Below are positions 6,302-17,055 of a stretch of DNA of 64,000 bases, in pieces. Where the stretch lies: the NCBI GenBank assembly GCA_022484595.1, contig JAKVLB010000004.1, positions 1 through 64,000 on the forward strand, written 5' to 3'. The translations under genes were made by a program, and so were the position numbers. Origin of the DNA: Mageeibacillus sp. (lineage in GTDB: Bacteria > Bacillota > Clostridia > Saccharofermentanales > Saccharofermentanaceae). Position 1 is the stretch's first letter; every line of letters starts with the position of its first letter. The notes beneath the pieces were generated by a model. The model ran no database searches. It was not told the origin of the DNA and worked only from the letters and a program-made list of their open reading frames with translations.

Positions 6302-9300
6302 TTATCTTCTGTCATTCTCCTTGGCTGCGTTCTCTCTTGCCTGTTCGTCAAGAATCTCATCTCTCTCTTCGACCTGCTCAAGATAATCGTTGCTGAACAG
6401 CTCCTCATCCGATTCACCGGCGCCGAAGCTGTGGCCCGTGATAATCTCAGCGTTCTGCTTGATAACAGGAACAGCCGTTATATCGTTGTGCGCCTTGATG
6501 CCTGTGCCGGCAGGAATAAGTGAACCGATGATAACGTTCTCCTTGATACCGAGAAGCGGATCGACCTTACCCTTGATAACAGCGTCAGTAAGTACCTTTG
6601 CTGTCTCCTGGAACGATGCGGCAGACATGAACGAGTCAGACGCGCTCGCAGCCTTGGCGATACCGAGAAGAATCGTATTGCCCTTTGCCGGAACAAGACC
6701 CTGTTCTTCACAGTCTCTGTTTCTTGATATGAAGTTGTACCAGTCAACAGTAGTACCTGTCATGAAGCCTGTGTCACCCGGTTCGTCAATCTTGACACGG
6801 CGCATCATCTGCTTTGTGATTGTCTCGATATGCTTATCGTTGATGTTAACACCACCGCCGCTGTAGTAGACCTTGGTAATCTCGCTGATGATGTACTTCT
6901 GTACGGCACGGATATCCTTAACCTTAAGAATTTCCTTAGGATCGATCTTACCGTCGATAATCTGGTCTCCTGCTTCGATGACCTGACCGTTTGTAACAGT
7001 CAGTGTAGCATGTGAAGGAACCTTGTATTCCATCTTCTCGATAGGATTGCCCTTTGCATCAAGAATCGGCGCATTGTAAGCATCATAGGCAGGTGTTACC
7101 GTGATAGTCTTCTGCTTGTTCTTCTCATTCTCTGTAATTCTGACAGTACCCGGAACAGACGATATGATACCGTGGCCCTTAGGATCTCTGGCTTCGAAAA
7201 TCTCCGTAACACGAGGGAGACCTTGCGTGATATCCTCACCTGAAGCAGCGATACCGCCTGAGTGGAACGTTCTCATTGTGAGCTGTGTACCAGGCTCTCC
7301 GATTGACTGAGCTGCAATGATACCGACAGCTTCACCGACTGCAACAGGACGTCCTGTCGCAAGGTTGATGCCGTAGCACTTGGTGCAGACACCGCGTCTT
7401 GAGCGGCAGTCAAATACTGATCTGATCTTGATCTTGCCGAGGTCTTCAATCTGCTGCTCGGTAAGAACCTTGCCTGCAGTCTCTGCATCGCTGAGCTTTG
7501 CCTCTTCCTTGGCTGACTTCTCGGCGATCTTCTCCGGAGTCATCTCGCCGCTGATCTTAACGGTCTCGCGTACAGCCGCACGTGCAGCTCTCGCGTCTTC
7601 CTTGGCCTTATCAACTGAATTGCATACATCTTCAGCCTTAAGTGCGTCGATAAGATCGTTTCTCTTGACGATAATCTCACCTGTCTGGAGGTTCTTGATG
7701 TCTTCGGCAGCGAAACGGCCGTAGAGCCTGTCATAGAGTGACTTGATGACATTGGTATGGTTGTTGGATACCTCTGTAATCTCCTTGACCCATGTAAAGT
7801 CATCAGTACCGCAGTCTTCTTCGGTTACAACGACTGACTGTGCAACATCAACGAGTCTTCTGGTAAGATATCCGGATTCTGCCGTCTTGAGCGCCGTATC
7901 TGAAAGAGCTTTTCGGGCACCGTGCGATGAGATAAAGAACTCGAGCACGTTCATGCCTTCACGAAGGTTTGACTTGATAGGAATCTCAATGGTGTTACCG
8001 GTTGTATCCTGCATAAGTCCACGCATTCCGGCAAGCTGCTTAATCTGGTTGTTTGAACCACGCGCTCCGGAATCAGCCATCATACGAATAGGATTGTAAA
8101 TGTCGAGGTTGTCCATGAGGGCCTGTGTGATATTGTTTGTCGTATCACCCCAGACCTTGACAACTTCGTCGTGACGCTCCTTCTCGCTGTAGAAACCTGC
8201 CTGTGCAGCCTCATTGATTTCTTCAACCTGAACGTCGCCCTCTGCAATCATCTTATCCTTGATGTCAGGAATAATCATGTCTTCGATACCGATAGAGATA
8301 CCGGAGATTGTTGAATACTTGTAGCCCATTGCCTTGACGTCATCGAGGAAAACAGAAGTTCTCTCAAGTCCGTGTACTGCGATACATCTCGCAATAATCT
8401 TCTCAAGCTTCTTCTTGCCCATGGCGAACTCAAGCTTTGCATCTTTTGCATGGCTTGACTCGGCCTTTGCCTTCTGGTCTGCAATCTTAGGAAAATCAAC
8501 CTCAAGCTTAAGGTGGTTCTCCGGAACAGATCTGTCGACAAATCCAAGATCCTGAGGAACAATCTCATTGAAAATAAATCTTCCGAGTGTTGACTCTACA
8601 AGACCTGTCTCAGACTTGCCGTTAATATCTCTGGTAATACGGATCTTAATCATCGCGTGCAGTGTAAGCTGATGCTCGTTATAAGCCATCATAGCCTCAT
8701 CTATGGACGTGAATACCATTCCCTCGCCCTTGTCGCCCTGAATCTCCGAAGTCAGATAGTATCCGCCGAGAATCATATCCTGTGTAGGAACTGTGACAGG
8801 CTTTCCGTCCTGAGGCTTAAGGAGGTTATTTGTCGAAAGCATGAGGAATCTTGCCTCTGCCTGCGCTTCAGCGGAAAGCGGTACATGTACAGCCATCTGG
8901 TCTCCGTCGAAGTCGGCGTTGAAGCCTGTGCATACGAGCGGATGAAGCTTAATTGCGCGACCCTCAACAAGTACAGGCTCAAATGCCTGAATCGAAAGTC
9001 TGTGAAGTGTAGGCGCGCGGTTAAGAAGAACAGGATGATCTCTGATTATGTCTTCAAGGATATCCCAGACTTCAGGAGCTCTTGTATCAACTTCCTTGCG
9101 CGCGGTCTTGATATTAAGTTTCTCGTTGGTCTCAACGAGCTTCTTTATGACAAAAGGCTTGAACAGCTCAAGCGCCATCTCCTTAGGAAGACCGCACTGG
9201 TGCATCTTAAGCTCAGGACCGACGATAATAACCGAACGGCCTGAATAGTCTACACGCTTGCCGAGAAGGTTCTGTCTGAATCGGCCCTGCTTACCCTTGA

Positions 9301-10285
9301 GCATATCCGACAAAGACTTGAGCTGTCTGTTGGATGTGGCAGAGGTTGAACCCTTTACCGGCGTTCCGTGACGTCCGTTATCGATAAGCGCATCGACGGA
9401 CTCCTGAACCATTCTCTTCTCGTTTCTCACGATAATCTCAGGCGCGCCGAGATCAAGGAGCTTCTTAAGACGGTTGTTTCTTCCGATAACTCTTCTGTAA
9501 AGGTCGTTAAGATCTGATGTCGCATAGCGTCCGCCATCGAGCGGAACCATAGGACGAAGCTCAGGAGGAAGCACAGGGATAACGTCAAGAATCATCCACT
9601 CGGGCTTGTTCCCGGATGCCTTGAATGACTCGCAGATCTCAAGTCTCTTGTCAATCTTAAGTCTTCTCTGCGTGCTGATGGAACCTGACTTCTCTGCGCT
9701 CAGCTCTTCAATAATCTTGTCGACATCGACTTCCTGAAGCAGTATCTTGATTGCCTCAGCGCCCATTCTTGCGTCAAAGCTGTTCTTACCGCACTTTGTT
9801 CTAACCTGCTTGTACTGGTCTTCCGTTATGATGTCCATCTTGTTAAGACCGGTCTCTTCAACATTACCCGGGTCAAGTACTATGTACTTTGAGTAATAGA
9901 GAACGTTCTCAAGCTGCTTGATTGTAAGGTCAAGAATCGTGCCGATCTTCGACGGCTGTGTCTTGAAATACCAGATATGTGACACCGGGCAGGCCAGCTC
10001 GATGTGTCCGAGTCTTTCACGACGAACAGTGTTCTTCGTTACTTCAACTCCGCACTTGTCGCATACCATTCCCTTAAATCTGATTTTCTTATACTTGCCG
10101 CAGCGGCATTCCCATGATCTTGTAGGTCCGAAAATCTTCTCGCAGAAAAGTCCGTCAACCTCCGGTCTCTGTGTACGGTAATTAATCGTCTCCGGCTTCT
10201 TAACTTCGCCGTGCGACCAGCCCTTTATAACCTCGGGTGAGGCAAGCTGGATGCTGATTTTCGTAAGATGATTTGTCTCGTTCAT
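6302..10285 (-). CDS. rpoC: DNA-directed RNA polymerase subunit beta'
   Basis: 1327 residues. The ATG at 10285 is chosen because AAGGAG lies 11 nt upstream and the product then starts like other beta' subunits; an in-frame extension to 10345 would add 20 unlike residues. Zinc site 1 has C60, C62, C75 and C78. The catalytic loop [12 protein letters not shown] binds the active-site Mg. Zinc site 2 has a Cys in EEDCGTDD and the [11 protein letters not shown] cluster. The spacing between these parts is 135 residues versus 74 in E. coli, so about 60 Lys/Glu/Ala-rich residues are inserted. rpoC follows rpoB by 91 nt in the same transcript and ends at a strong terminator. Confidence 0.98.
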   Translation of the reverse strand: MNETNHLTKISIQLASPEVIKGWSHGEVKKPETINYRTQRPEVDGLFCEKIFGPTRSWECRCGKYKKIRFKGMVCDKCGVEVTKNTVRRERLGHIELACPVSHIWYFKTQPSKIGTILDLTIKQLENVLYYSKYIVLDPGNVEETGLNKMDIITEDQYKQVRTKCGKNSFDARMGAEAIKILLQEVDVDKIIEELSAEKSGSISTQRRLKIDKRLEICESFKASGNKPEWMILDVIPVLPPELRPMVPLDGGRYATSDLNDLYRRVIGRNNRLKKLLDLGAPEIIVRNEKRMVQESVDALIDNGRHGTPVKGSTSATSNRQLKSLSDMLKGKQGRFRQNLLGKRVDYSGRSVIIVGPELKMHQCGLPKEMALELFKPFVIKKLVETNEKLNIKTARKEVDTRAPEVWDILEDIIRDHPVLLNRAPTLHRLSIQAFEPVLVEGRAIKLHPLVCTGFNADFDGDQMAVHVPLSAEAQAEARFLMLSTNNLLKPQDGKPVTVPTQDMILGGYYLTSEIQGDKGEGMVFTSIDEAMMAYNEHQLTLHAMIKIRITRDINGKSETGLVESTLGRFIFNEIVPQDLGFVDRSVPENHLKLEVDFPKIADQKAKAESSHAKDAKLEFAMGKKKLEKIIARCIAVHGLERTSVFLDDVKAMGYKYSTISGISIGIEDMIIPDIKDKMIAEGDVQVEEINEAAQAGFYSEKERHDEVVKVWGDTTNNITQALMDNLDIYNPIRMMADSGARGSNNQIKQLAGMRGLMQDTTGNTIEIPIKSNLREGMNVLEFFISSHGARKALSDTALKTAESGYLTRRLVDVAQSVVVTEEDCGTDDFTWVKEITEVSNNHTNVIKSLYDRLYGRFAAEDIKNLQTGEIIVKRNDLIDALKAEDVCNSVDKAKEDARAARAAVRETVKISGEMTPEKIAEKSAKEEAKLSDAETAGKVLTEQQIEDLGKIKIRSVFDCRSRRGVCTKCYGINLATGRPVAVGEAVGIIAAQSIGEPGTQLTMRTFHSGGIAASGEDITQGLPRVTEIFEARDPKGHGIISSVPGTVRITENEKNKQKTITVTPAYDAYNAPILDAKGNPIEKMEYKVPSHATLTVTNGQVIEAGDQIIDGKIDPKEILKVKDIRAVQKYIISEITKVYYSGGGVNINDKHIETITKQMMRRVKIDEPGDTGFMTGTTVDWYNFISRNRDCEEQGLVPAKGNTILLGIAKAASASDSFMSAASFQETAKVLTDAVIKGKVDPLLGIKENVIIGSLIPAGTGIKAHNDITAVPVIKQNAEIITGHSFGAGESDEELFSNDYLEQVEERDEILDEQARENAAKENDRR

Positions 10286-10312
10286 ATATTTGAAGTCTCC
10301 TTCCAATTCGCG

Positions 10313-10324
10313 CCGGCGCGCCGG
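10313..10324. repeat. GC-rich 12-bp palindrome in the rpoB-rpoC gap
   Basis: CCGGCGCGCCGG, inside a GC-rich stretch between rpoB and rpoC. In the transcript it would form a hairpin about 30 nt before rpoC. It has no T run, so it is not a terminator; it may be a processing or stability element. Confidence 0.4.
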
Positions 10325-10376
10325 ACAGCGGCGGGTCAGCGGCAAAGCCTGTATGTTTGTCAGTCAGAACAGCACG

Positions 10377-13300
10377 TCAGGTGTCTTCTTCATCTCCGTC
10401 CTCACCTGCATCAAAGAAACCGTCGTCTTCCTTGATATTGCCGTTCTCGTCAGCCTCAACGAAACAATCGCTCAGGATATCTGATGACATGGCTGCGTCA
10501 TCACCGTCAAGAGAAGCACGTGTGCGCTCATCCATCTCGTTATAAGACTCGAATGACTCTTTGTTCTCGGCAACATATTCCTTGTTGTCCGTATAAGTGC
10601 GGACATCAAGAGCCAGAGCCTTAAGTTCGTTTACAAGAACGTTGAATGACTCCGGGATACCAGGCTCAGGTATGTTCTTGCCGCGGATGATTGCATCATA
10701 GGTCTTGGAACGGCCTTCGATATCATCTGACTTAACGGTAAGGATTTCCTTGAGTGTATGAGCCGCGCCGTAAGCCTCAAGAGCCCAGACTTCCATCTCT
10801 CCGAATCTCTGTCCGCCGAACTGGGCTTTACCGCCCAAAGGCTGCTGTGTAACCAGAGAGTAAGGTCCGGTTGATCTCGCGTGCATCTTATCATCTACAA
10901 GGTGGTGGAGCTTCAGGTAGTACATAACGCCTACCGTAACTCTGTTCTCAAACGGTTCTCCGGTACGGCCGTCGTAAAGAACAGTCTTACCGTCAGAATC
11001 AATTCCTGCAAGCTTGAAGGCATCTGCAATATCATTCTCGTTCGCGCCGTCGAAAACAGGCGTTGCTATCTTCCAGTTAAGTGCTCTGGCTGCTCTTCCG
11101 AGGTGAACCTCGAGGAGCTGTCCGATATTCATACGTGAAGGAACGCCGAGCGGGTTGAGTACGATATCAAGCGTTGTGCCATCCGGAAGGAACGGCATAT
11201 CCTCTTCAGGAAGAACTCTCGATACAACACCCTTGTTTCCGTGGCGTCCTGCCATCTTGTCTCCGACAGACAGCTTGCGCTTCTGGGCTACATAAACACG
11301 AACTCTCTTGTTTACGCCGTTCTTAAGGTTGCCGTTGGTCTCCTTTGTGGAAACAACAACATCGACAACTACACCGGAACCGCCGTGCGGAACACGCTTG
11401 GATGTGTCTTTAACTTCTCTTGCCTTCTCACCGAAAATTGCCTTGTACAGTCTCTCTTCAGCGGTCTGATCCGTCTCTCCCTTCGGCGATACCTTACCTA
11501 CAAGGATATCTCCGTCCTTGACCTCGGCACCAACCATTATGATACCGTTCTCGTCAAGGTTGGAAAGCGCGTCATCACTGACGTTCGGAACCTCTCTTGT
11601 AATCTGCTCGGCACCGAGCTTTGTCTCACGCGCCTCACATTCATGTTCTTCTATGTGGATTGAAGTATATACATCGTCTCTGACGATTCTCTCATTGACA
11701 AGTACAGCATCCTCGTAGTTATAGCCTTCCCATGTGGTAAAGCCGATAAGTACATTTCTTCCTAAAGCAAGCTCGCCCTTATCTGTTGCAGGGCCGTCCG
11801 CGATTGTATCGCCCGCGTTTATCTTCTCGCCGATGGCGACGATAGGACGCTGGTTGATACATGTGCTCTGGTTGGATCTCTGATACTTCGCGAGCAGATA
11901 GCTGTCTACGCTTCCGTCCTTTGTGGTAATCTCAATCTTATCCGCGCCTACAAACGATACGACGCCCTCATGTGAAGCGACGACGCATACTCCGGAATCC
12001 TTGGCAGCGCGATACTCCATGCCTGTACCGATGATAGGTGCTTCAGGCTTGACGAGAGGCACGGCCTGACGCTGCATGTTTGAACCCATGAGCGCACGGT
12101 TGGCATCATCGTTTCCGAGGAACGGAATAAGGCTTGTTGATACGGATACCAGCTGCTTCGGCGATACATCCATGTAATCGACCTGCTCAGGATCAAGCTG
12201 GAGGAACTGGTCCAGATGACGGCAGACTATCTTTGCATTCTCAAACTTACCGCTGTCGTCAATAGGCTCATTTGCCTGGGCGATATTATAATCGTCCTCT
12301 TCGTCAGCTGCCATATATCTGACTTCATCTGTAACAACGAGATTATCCTTGTCGAATCTGCGATAAGGCGTCTCGATGAACCCGTACTTATTGATACGCG
12401 CGTATATGGCAAGTGAGTTCATAAGGCCGATGTTCTGACCTTCCGGTGTCTCAATCGTGCACATACGGCCGTAGTGTGTGGGGTTGATATCTCGGACTTC
12501 CATTGAAGCTCTCTCTCTTGAGATACCGCCCGGGCCCAAAGCTGAAAGTCTTCTCTTGTTCGTAAGCTCTGCCAGAGGATTGTTCTGATCGGCAAACGCA
12601 GACAGCTGTGATGAACCGAAGAATTCTCTGAATGACGCGCTGAGCGGCCTTGTGTTGACAAGACTGCCGGCCGTAATGTCCTCGCCCTCTTTGCTTGAAA
12701 TCTGTGAGATTCTGTCGCGTGTGTTCTTCTCTACACGGGCAATACCTGTGCGAAGCTGGCTCTGAAGCAGCTCGCCTACGGATCTTACACGACGGTTGCC
12801 GAGGTGGTCGATATTATCAATCTTGCCGACGCCTCTGTGGAGTCCGATATAGTAGGAAACGAAAGCATAAATATCATCAATGGTTAAGTTCCTTGGCATG
12901 AGGTCAGCCTTGCGTTCTTCAAGAGCCGACTCAAGCTTTGCGGCATAATCGGCCTTGTCGGCGTTGGCTCTTATATCCTCGATTATCTCGCGGAGAACAG
13001 AAACTCTTACCTTCTCGTTAACAGGCGTGTTGTTGATGTCGAAGCCCTTAAGCTCCTTCTTGGGGAAGCTGTTCCTTATGAACAGATCCGCGTCCACTCT
13101 TCCGTTGCCGATAACCTTGAGAGGAATCTCTTCAAAATCATCTTCATCGGCAGCCTTTACAAGCTTCTTCGGATAGATTGTGCATACGCTTACGCCCGCG
13201 TCTTCAATCTTCTTCGCGATTTCCGCCGTAATAACGGTACCCTTCTTGACGATGACCTCGCCATCTTCCGTTGTAATATTCTCAGCCATTTTGTGACCGA

Positions 13301-14312
13301 CAATTCTCGCGGACAGGGCAAACTTCTTGTTTACCTTGAAGATTCCGACTCTCTCAAGATCATATCTGAGCGAATCAAAATATGTCTTGTTGAGTATGCT
13401 CTTTGCATTATCGACAGAGAACGGTTCATTGTTGCGGATCTTCTTGAAGAACTCTGCGAGAGCCGCGACCTGCGGATCTTCAGCATCCTTTGTCTCATCC
13501 TTCTCAAGTGTCTTTCTCAGGCACTCTTCATCACCGAACATATTGATGATATCTTCATCGGTAACCAGGCCGAGACATCTCAGGAATACAGAAAGTGAAA
13601 TCTTGTGAGACTTGTCCACGACAATATACATAAGGTTGTATTCTTCGGACTCGTCGGTTGCCTTGTCGCCAAGAGCAAGCTTCTCTTTGGCCGTAAGCTT
13701 TGTCTCCTTCTCATCCTCTTCGATGAGAATCCATGAACCCCTGTACGGGATCAGCTCGGCTGAAAGAAGGCGGTTGCCCATCTTTGATCTTGACTCGCCG
13801 TAGTAAGCTCCCGGAGATCTTACAATCTGGTTGATTACTACACGCTCAGCTCCGTTTATAATAAACGTTCCCTGATCGGTCATTATAGGAAATTCACCGA
13901 CATAAGCTGTCTCGTCGGTTACTTTGTTGTCTACCTTGTTGCGAAGACGGATTCTGATGCTGAGACGTGCAGCATAGTTGCTGTCGTTCTTCTTGCACTG
14001 ATCGATAATATAAGACTTGGAGATCTTCGCCGTACCCTTTGGCTTCTCCTTCTTGTCCCTGGCTTTATCTTCCTTTCCCGAAGGATCACAAGGGCTGTCG
14101 GGGTCAAAGATTTTATCAATAAAATAAATCTCATATTTACCCTGCTCATCAGTAATCGGAGAAACTTCATCGAAAATCTGCTGCATACCCTCATCAATAA
14201 ACCACTGATAGGATTGCTTCTGATTCTCAATAAGGTTTGGTACTTCAATTACTTCGTTGATCTTGGAATAAGACTGGCGTTCAGTCTTGCCTTGTTTAAC
14301 GGAATGGACCAT
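10377..14312 (-). CDS. rpoB: DNA-directed RNA polymerase subunit beta, altered rifamycin pocket
   Basis: 1311 residues. The ATG at 14312 follows GAGGTGAT. Conserved blocks include the region around [12 protein letters not shown], the [18 protein letters not shown] block and the C-terminal [20 protein letters not shown]. The rifamycin cluster (residues 567-590) reads [14 protein letters not shown] then [10 protein letters not shown]. Relative to E. coli, Q513 is Ala (A572), M515 is Ala (A574) and H526 is Asn (N585), while D516, R529 and S531 are kept. Changes at 513 and 526 are classic resistance positions. The C-terminus ends in a long acidic tail. The gene has its own promoter; rplJ and rplL are not upstream. 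Confidence 0.98.
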   Translation of the reverse strand: MVHSVKQGKTERQSYSKINEVIEVPNLIENQKQSYQWFIDEGMQQIFDEVSPITDEQGKYEIYFIDKIFDPDSPCDPSGKEDKARDKKEKPKGTAKISKSYIIDQCKKNDSNYAARLSIRIRLRNKVDNKVTDETAYVGEFPIMTDQGTFIINGAERVVINQIVRSPGAYYGESRSKMGNRLLSAELIPYRGSWILIEEDEKETKLTAKEKLALGDKATDESEEYNLMYIVVDKSHKISLSVFLRCLGLVTDEDIINMFGDEECLRKTLEKDETKDAEDPQVAALAEFFKKIRNNEPFSVDNAKSILNKTYFDSLRYDLERVGIFKVNKKFALSARIVGHKMAENITTEDGEVIVKKGTVITAEIAKKIEDAGVSVCTIYPKKLVKAADEDDFEEIPLKVIGNGRVDADLFIRNSFPKKELKGFDINNTPVNEKVRVSVLREIIEDIRANADKADYAAKLESALEERKADLMPRNLTIDDIYAFVSYYIGLHRGVGKIDNIDHLGNRRVRSVGELLQSQLRTGIARVEKNTRDRISQISSKEGEDITAGSLVNTRPLSASFREFFGSSQLSAFADQNNPLAELTNKRRLSALGPGGISRERASMEVRDINPTHYGRMCTIETPEGQNIGLMNSLAIYARINKYGFIETPYRRFDKDNLVVTDEVRYMAADEEDDYNIAQANEPIDDSGKFENAKIVCRHLDQFLQLDPEQVDYMDVSPKQLVSVSTSLIPFLGNDDANRALMGSNMQRQAVPLVKPEAPIIGTGMEYRAAKDSGVCVVASHEGVVSFVGADKIEITTKDGSVDSYLLAKYQRSNQSTCINQRPIVAIGEKINAGDTIADGPATDKGELALGRNVLIGFTTWEGYNYEDAVLVNERIVRDDVYTSIHIEEHECEARETKLGAEQITREVPNVSDDALSNLDENGIIMVGAEVKDGDILVGKVSPKGETDQTAEERLYKAIFGEKAREVKDTSKRVPHGGSGVVVDVVVSTKETNGNLKNGVNKRVRVYVAQKRKLSVGDKMAGRHGNKGVVSRVLPEEDMPFLPDGTTLDIVLNPLGVPSRMNIGQLLEVHLGRAARALNWKIATPVFDGANENDIADAFKLAGIDSDGKTVLYDGRTGEPFENRVTVGVMYYLKLHHLVDDKMHARSTGPYSLVTQQPLGGKAQFGGQRFGEMEVWALEAYGAAHTLKEILTVKSDDIEGRSKTYDAIIRGKNIPEPGIPESFNVLVNELKALALDVRTYTDNKEYVAENKESFESYNEMDERTRASLDGDDAAMSSDILSDCFVEADENGNIKEDDGFFDAGEDGDEEDT

Positions 14313-14458
14313 ATTTAACGAATCACCTCACAAAAAGCTTATGAACCCTGCGGTTCCAAGCAGTCTTACGGTTGAAGGCGCATTTATAATGCATAAAAGC
14401 AGCCTCCCGTCAAGAGAAAAGAGCAAAATACCCCTAACCCATTACGACGCAGTAAAGA

Positions 14459-14487
14459 ATTATACAAGGAAATTCAAATAAAGTCAA
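14459..14487 (-). promoter_or_regulatory. rpoBC promoter and leader
   Basis: Minus strand TTGACT (14482-14487), 17-nt spacer, TATAAT (14459-14464). The predicted start leaves a leader of about 140 nt before rpoB, containing a short GGAACC/GGGTTC-type hairpin at about 14342-14358. The rest of 14313-14672 shows no gene. Confidence 0.88.
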
Positions 14488-14672
14488 CAGTACTTTCCGG
14501 ACAAACAAATTCCGCAATACTGTCAGACCAATAACTACGGGAAATTATAGCACGTTTCCGGAGTTTGGCTACCCCTTTTTTCCTTTCCGTGACACAAGCC
14601 GGATTAAGTTCATAGTAAAACTTCCCGGAAGGAAAGACGCTGTATGGCGTGCTTCCGGAAGATTGCAAAAGC

Positions 14673-14710
14673 AAAAAAAGCGGCGCAGCCCTTCTCAAAA
14701 AGGCTGCACC
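14673..14710 (-). terminator. Intrinsic terminator after the foldase-like gene
   Basis: On the minus strand GGTGCAGCC pairs with GGCTGCGCC, followed by TTTTTTT. It insulates rpoB from the upstream unit. Confidence 0.88.
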
Positions 14711-14786
14711 GAAAGTTGAAATTCATCTTCTGCCCGGAACCGCTTGATTGAGCGCGGTATCCGTTGAACCGGCAGCTGCTTTATCA

Positions 14787-16325
14787 TCAATAAGCAAGTC
14801 TCTCGATAAGACCCTTATTGATTGTATACTGCGGGTTGGTTGACTTGATTGAGTCAGACCATGTGTTGACCGAAGCATTGATAAGGTTGTTGCGCGCCGT
14901 GTTCTGCCATGCGGGCATCGAACCTTCAAAATAATAGACGCTGATGGTGCTGTTGTCTTCAGACAGCGAGACCATGTAGTCACCCTGCACTCTTGAAGCA
15001 TCGAAAAGCCATTCTCCTGCAGCAACAACATCTGATGTGAGCTGGTTGTCATCCGTAGAAGTAAACTTATCAATTGTAATTCCTGAATTATAGCCGCCGT
15101 CGATAATTGCGTCTGTATCGGTCGAATTTGCTTTAACCAGATTGTAGAATCCGAGTGAATCAACCGGTGCCGGCATGAGTGCCGCTACCTGAGCCTCAGC
15201 GTCTGCCTGTATCGAGGCCTGATCTGCAGTTGTCAGATCAAGAGTCGTGTTGTTATCAAGAGTAAGGATTCTGTAAGCAACTGTTGTTGAATCATCCGTG
15301 CCGCGGTCGTTAAGGATTGCCACATAAGCGCCGTTGTCAGAAGGAATAACGATCGTATCGCCGACCTTTGTGTCATCACCGAAAATAAAATCCGTGAGTC
15401 CTGCTGCCATGCTGTCTGTGTATGAAGATGTGTAATTCTCGCACAAAGTCGGATCTGCGTCGTCCGCAAAAGAATCAAGTGCCGTATCATCACCGGACTG
15501 TGTGAGATAATCCATAACAGCCTGGCGGAAGCTTGCTGAATCCGTTGAAGCGTCGGCGATAGCCTGAGCCTGAGCCTTTGCATCGTCAAGACCGGTTACG
15601 TTGCCTGAATCATCGGTTGCCGCCGTTACAAAATAATAGTTGAAATCAGCCTGAATATATTCTGAACTGTTGGCATCGTACTCGGCCTGAATCGCGTCTG
15701 CTGCAGGCATATATGTAAACTGTCTGATGTACTGCTCATATTCATTCGTGAGAACTTCACGCGTCATAAACTTCTTGTAATCGCGAAGTGTCATTCCTGT
15801 GCCATACTGTGCAGACAGGAACTGGTCTGCCGTCTGATAGCCGTAAAGCGTTGCCATTGATGAGATCTGATCGGATGAGAGCTCGGCGTAGCGCGCTGCC
15901 TGTGAGTAATCCATGAATCCGTTTGCAACAGCAGAACGGTTTACCATGATGCAGTTCATGAGTTCATTCGCAGCCTCCTGGAAAATCATGTCACGGTAAG
16001 TCGTGCCCTCACCTGTGGTTGCATCAGTTGATGCAGTCTCGTCAAGGTTATCTTCGGTAACTCCGTAATAATTTGAGAAAGAACTGAATACCTCTTTGAA
16101 CTTGAAGTTGGCCTCAAGCACCGAGATATTCTCGACAGACTGCGTGGATGTACCGTCTGCCGCAGTCTCTGTTATGGAGATTCCCGTCAGCACCTTCGGA
16201 AGAATGCCTGTTATGTATACGAACCAGCAAACAATGCATAAGATGATGACAACCATTGCTGTGGTTATAATGAACTTTGCCTTGCGGGCGCTGCTCTTCT
16301 GCGGTCTGATATTGGTCTGTGCCAT
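14787..16325 (-). CDS. Membrane-anchored extracytoplasmic foldase-like protein (SurA/PrsA-like)
   Basis: 512 residues. A basic N-terminus (to 16) precedes one transmembrane segment (about 17-40). A large Ser/Thr/Asp-rich extracellular part follows, with a helical SurA-N-like segment around 85-215 containing QEAANELMNCIMVNRSAV and a conserved C-terminal stretch AAGEWLFDASRVQGDYMV. A complete parvulin active-site motif is not obvious. The C-terminal stretch resembles EFEDWAYDPARTEGEMAVV in the protein encoded at 21808-23373, so the two look like paralogues. It lies 52 nt downstream of the HAD gene with no clear promoter between, so it may be the last gene of the gatCAB transcript. Chaperone or holdase function for secreted proteins is inferred. 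Confidence 0.6.
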   Translation of the reverse strand: MAQTNIRPQKSSARKAKFIITTAMVVIILCIVCWFVYITGILPKVLTGISITETAADGTSTQSVENISVLEANFKFKEVFSSFSNYYGVTEDNLDETASTDATTGEGTTYRDMIFQEAANELMNCIMVNRSAVANGFMDYSQAARYAELSSDQISSMATLYGYQTADQFLSAQYGTGMTLRDYKKFMTREVLTNEYEQYIRQFTYMPAADAIQAEYDANSSEYIQADFNYYFVTAATDDSGNVTGLDDAKAQAQAIADASTDSASFRQAVMDYLTQSGDDTALDSFADDADPTLCENYTSSYTDSMAAGLTDFIFGDDTKVGDTIVIPSDNGAYVAILNDRGTDDSTTVAYRILTLDNNTTLDLTTADQASIQADAEAQVAALMPAPVDSLGFYNLVKANSTDTDAIIDGGYNSGITIDKFTSTDDNQLTSDVVAAGEWLFDASRVQGDYMVSLSEDNSTISVYYFEGSMPAWQNTARNNLINASVNTWSDSIKSTNPQYTINKGLIERLAY

Positions 16326-16377
16326 AATTGAGGAACCTGCCTTAAATTAATTATTTTTGTCAAAAAAGCATTGATTA

Positions 16378-17055
16378 TTATAATTCGCCTGCACCGATAA
16401 TGCAAGAAAGCTCTTTCATATCGCTGATGAAGTATTCGGGTGACTGCCTGTCCAGATCAGCCCGCGGCATACGCGTCCATGAGACTGCCGCCATATCGGC
16501 CCCGCAGTCGTGGGCGCTGAGAATATCGGCAACAGCATCACCAACGTAAAGAACACGCGACATATCGCTGATTCCCAGCCTTGAGGCAGCTGCAACAAGA
16601 GGCTCTCCGTGCGGTTTTGCAAGCTCGCAGTCCTCGCGGTAAATCGCAGTGTCGAAAAACTGACCTATGTCAAGCAGATCAATGGTAATCTTTGCGGCCT
16701 CACGCCTTTTCGATGTGACGACGCCCTGCATTACGCCGGCACGGTTAAGGCAGGCAAGTTCGTCCATGACGCCCGGAAACAGCCGGATTACGCCCTTTCG
16801 CATCTCCGTCTCGTTATAGTCGATGTACGCGTCGAAAAGTTTACGGGCAGTATCGCTGTCATGCATCTCAAATGTCTGCATAAGCGGCCTGCCGATGTAG
16901 GTCATCAGGTCGGCATCGGTTCTGTCGCAGCGACCGAAGACACGCTCGTACGCCTTGTGGAAGGACTCTACAATCAAAGGAACGGAATCCTGAAGCGTTC
17001 CGTCAAGATCGTACAGCACAAGGTCGTATTTATTCTCTGGATGCTTCTTCGCCAT
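16378..17055 (-). CDS. HAD-superfamily phosphatase, phosphoglycolate phosphatase-like
   Basis: 225 residues. Motif I is DLDGTLQDS with the nucleophilic Asp near residue 16. Motif II is VTSKR, the Lys of motif III is in ELAKPHGEPL, and motif IV is LYVGDAVADILSAHDCG. A helical cap domain lies between motifs I and II. Family members dephosphorylate small phosphates such as 2-phosphoglycolate or pyrophosphate (Gph/PpaX type); the substrate is not determined by sequence. The start overlaps the 3' end of the CNNM gene by 26 nt, indicating coupled translation in the gat operon. Confidence 0.85.
   Translation of the reverse strand: MAKKHPENKYDLVLYDLDGTLQDSVPLIVESFHKAYERVFGRCDRTDADLMTYIGRPLMQTFEMHDSDTARKLFDAYIDYNETEMRKGVIRLFPGVMDELACLNRAGVMQGVVTSKRREAAKITIDLLDIGQFFDTAIYREDCELAKPHGEPLVAAASRLGISDMSRVLYVGDAVADILSAHDCGADMAAVSWTRMPRADLDRQSPEYFISDMKELSCIIGAGEL

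Noticed and set aside
10286-10345. Longer rpoC start adding 20 residues
   Set aside because: The AAGGAG lies just before the ATG at 10285, the added residues cover a GC-rich palindrome, and they do not look like a beta' N-terminus.
14474-14698. Minus-strand frame of 74 codons upstream of rpoB
   Set aside because: It crosses the foldase terminator side and the rpoB promoter, has no SD and no recognisable protein.
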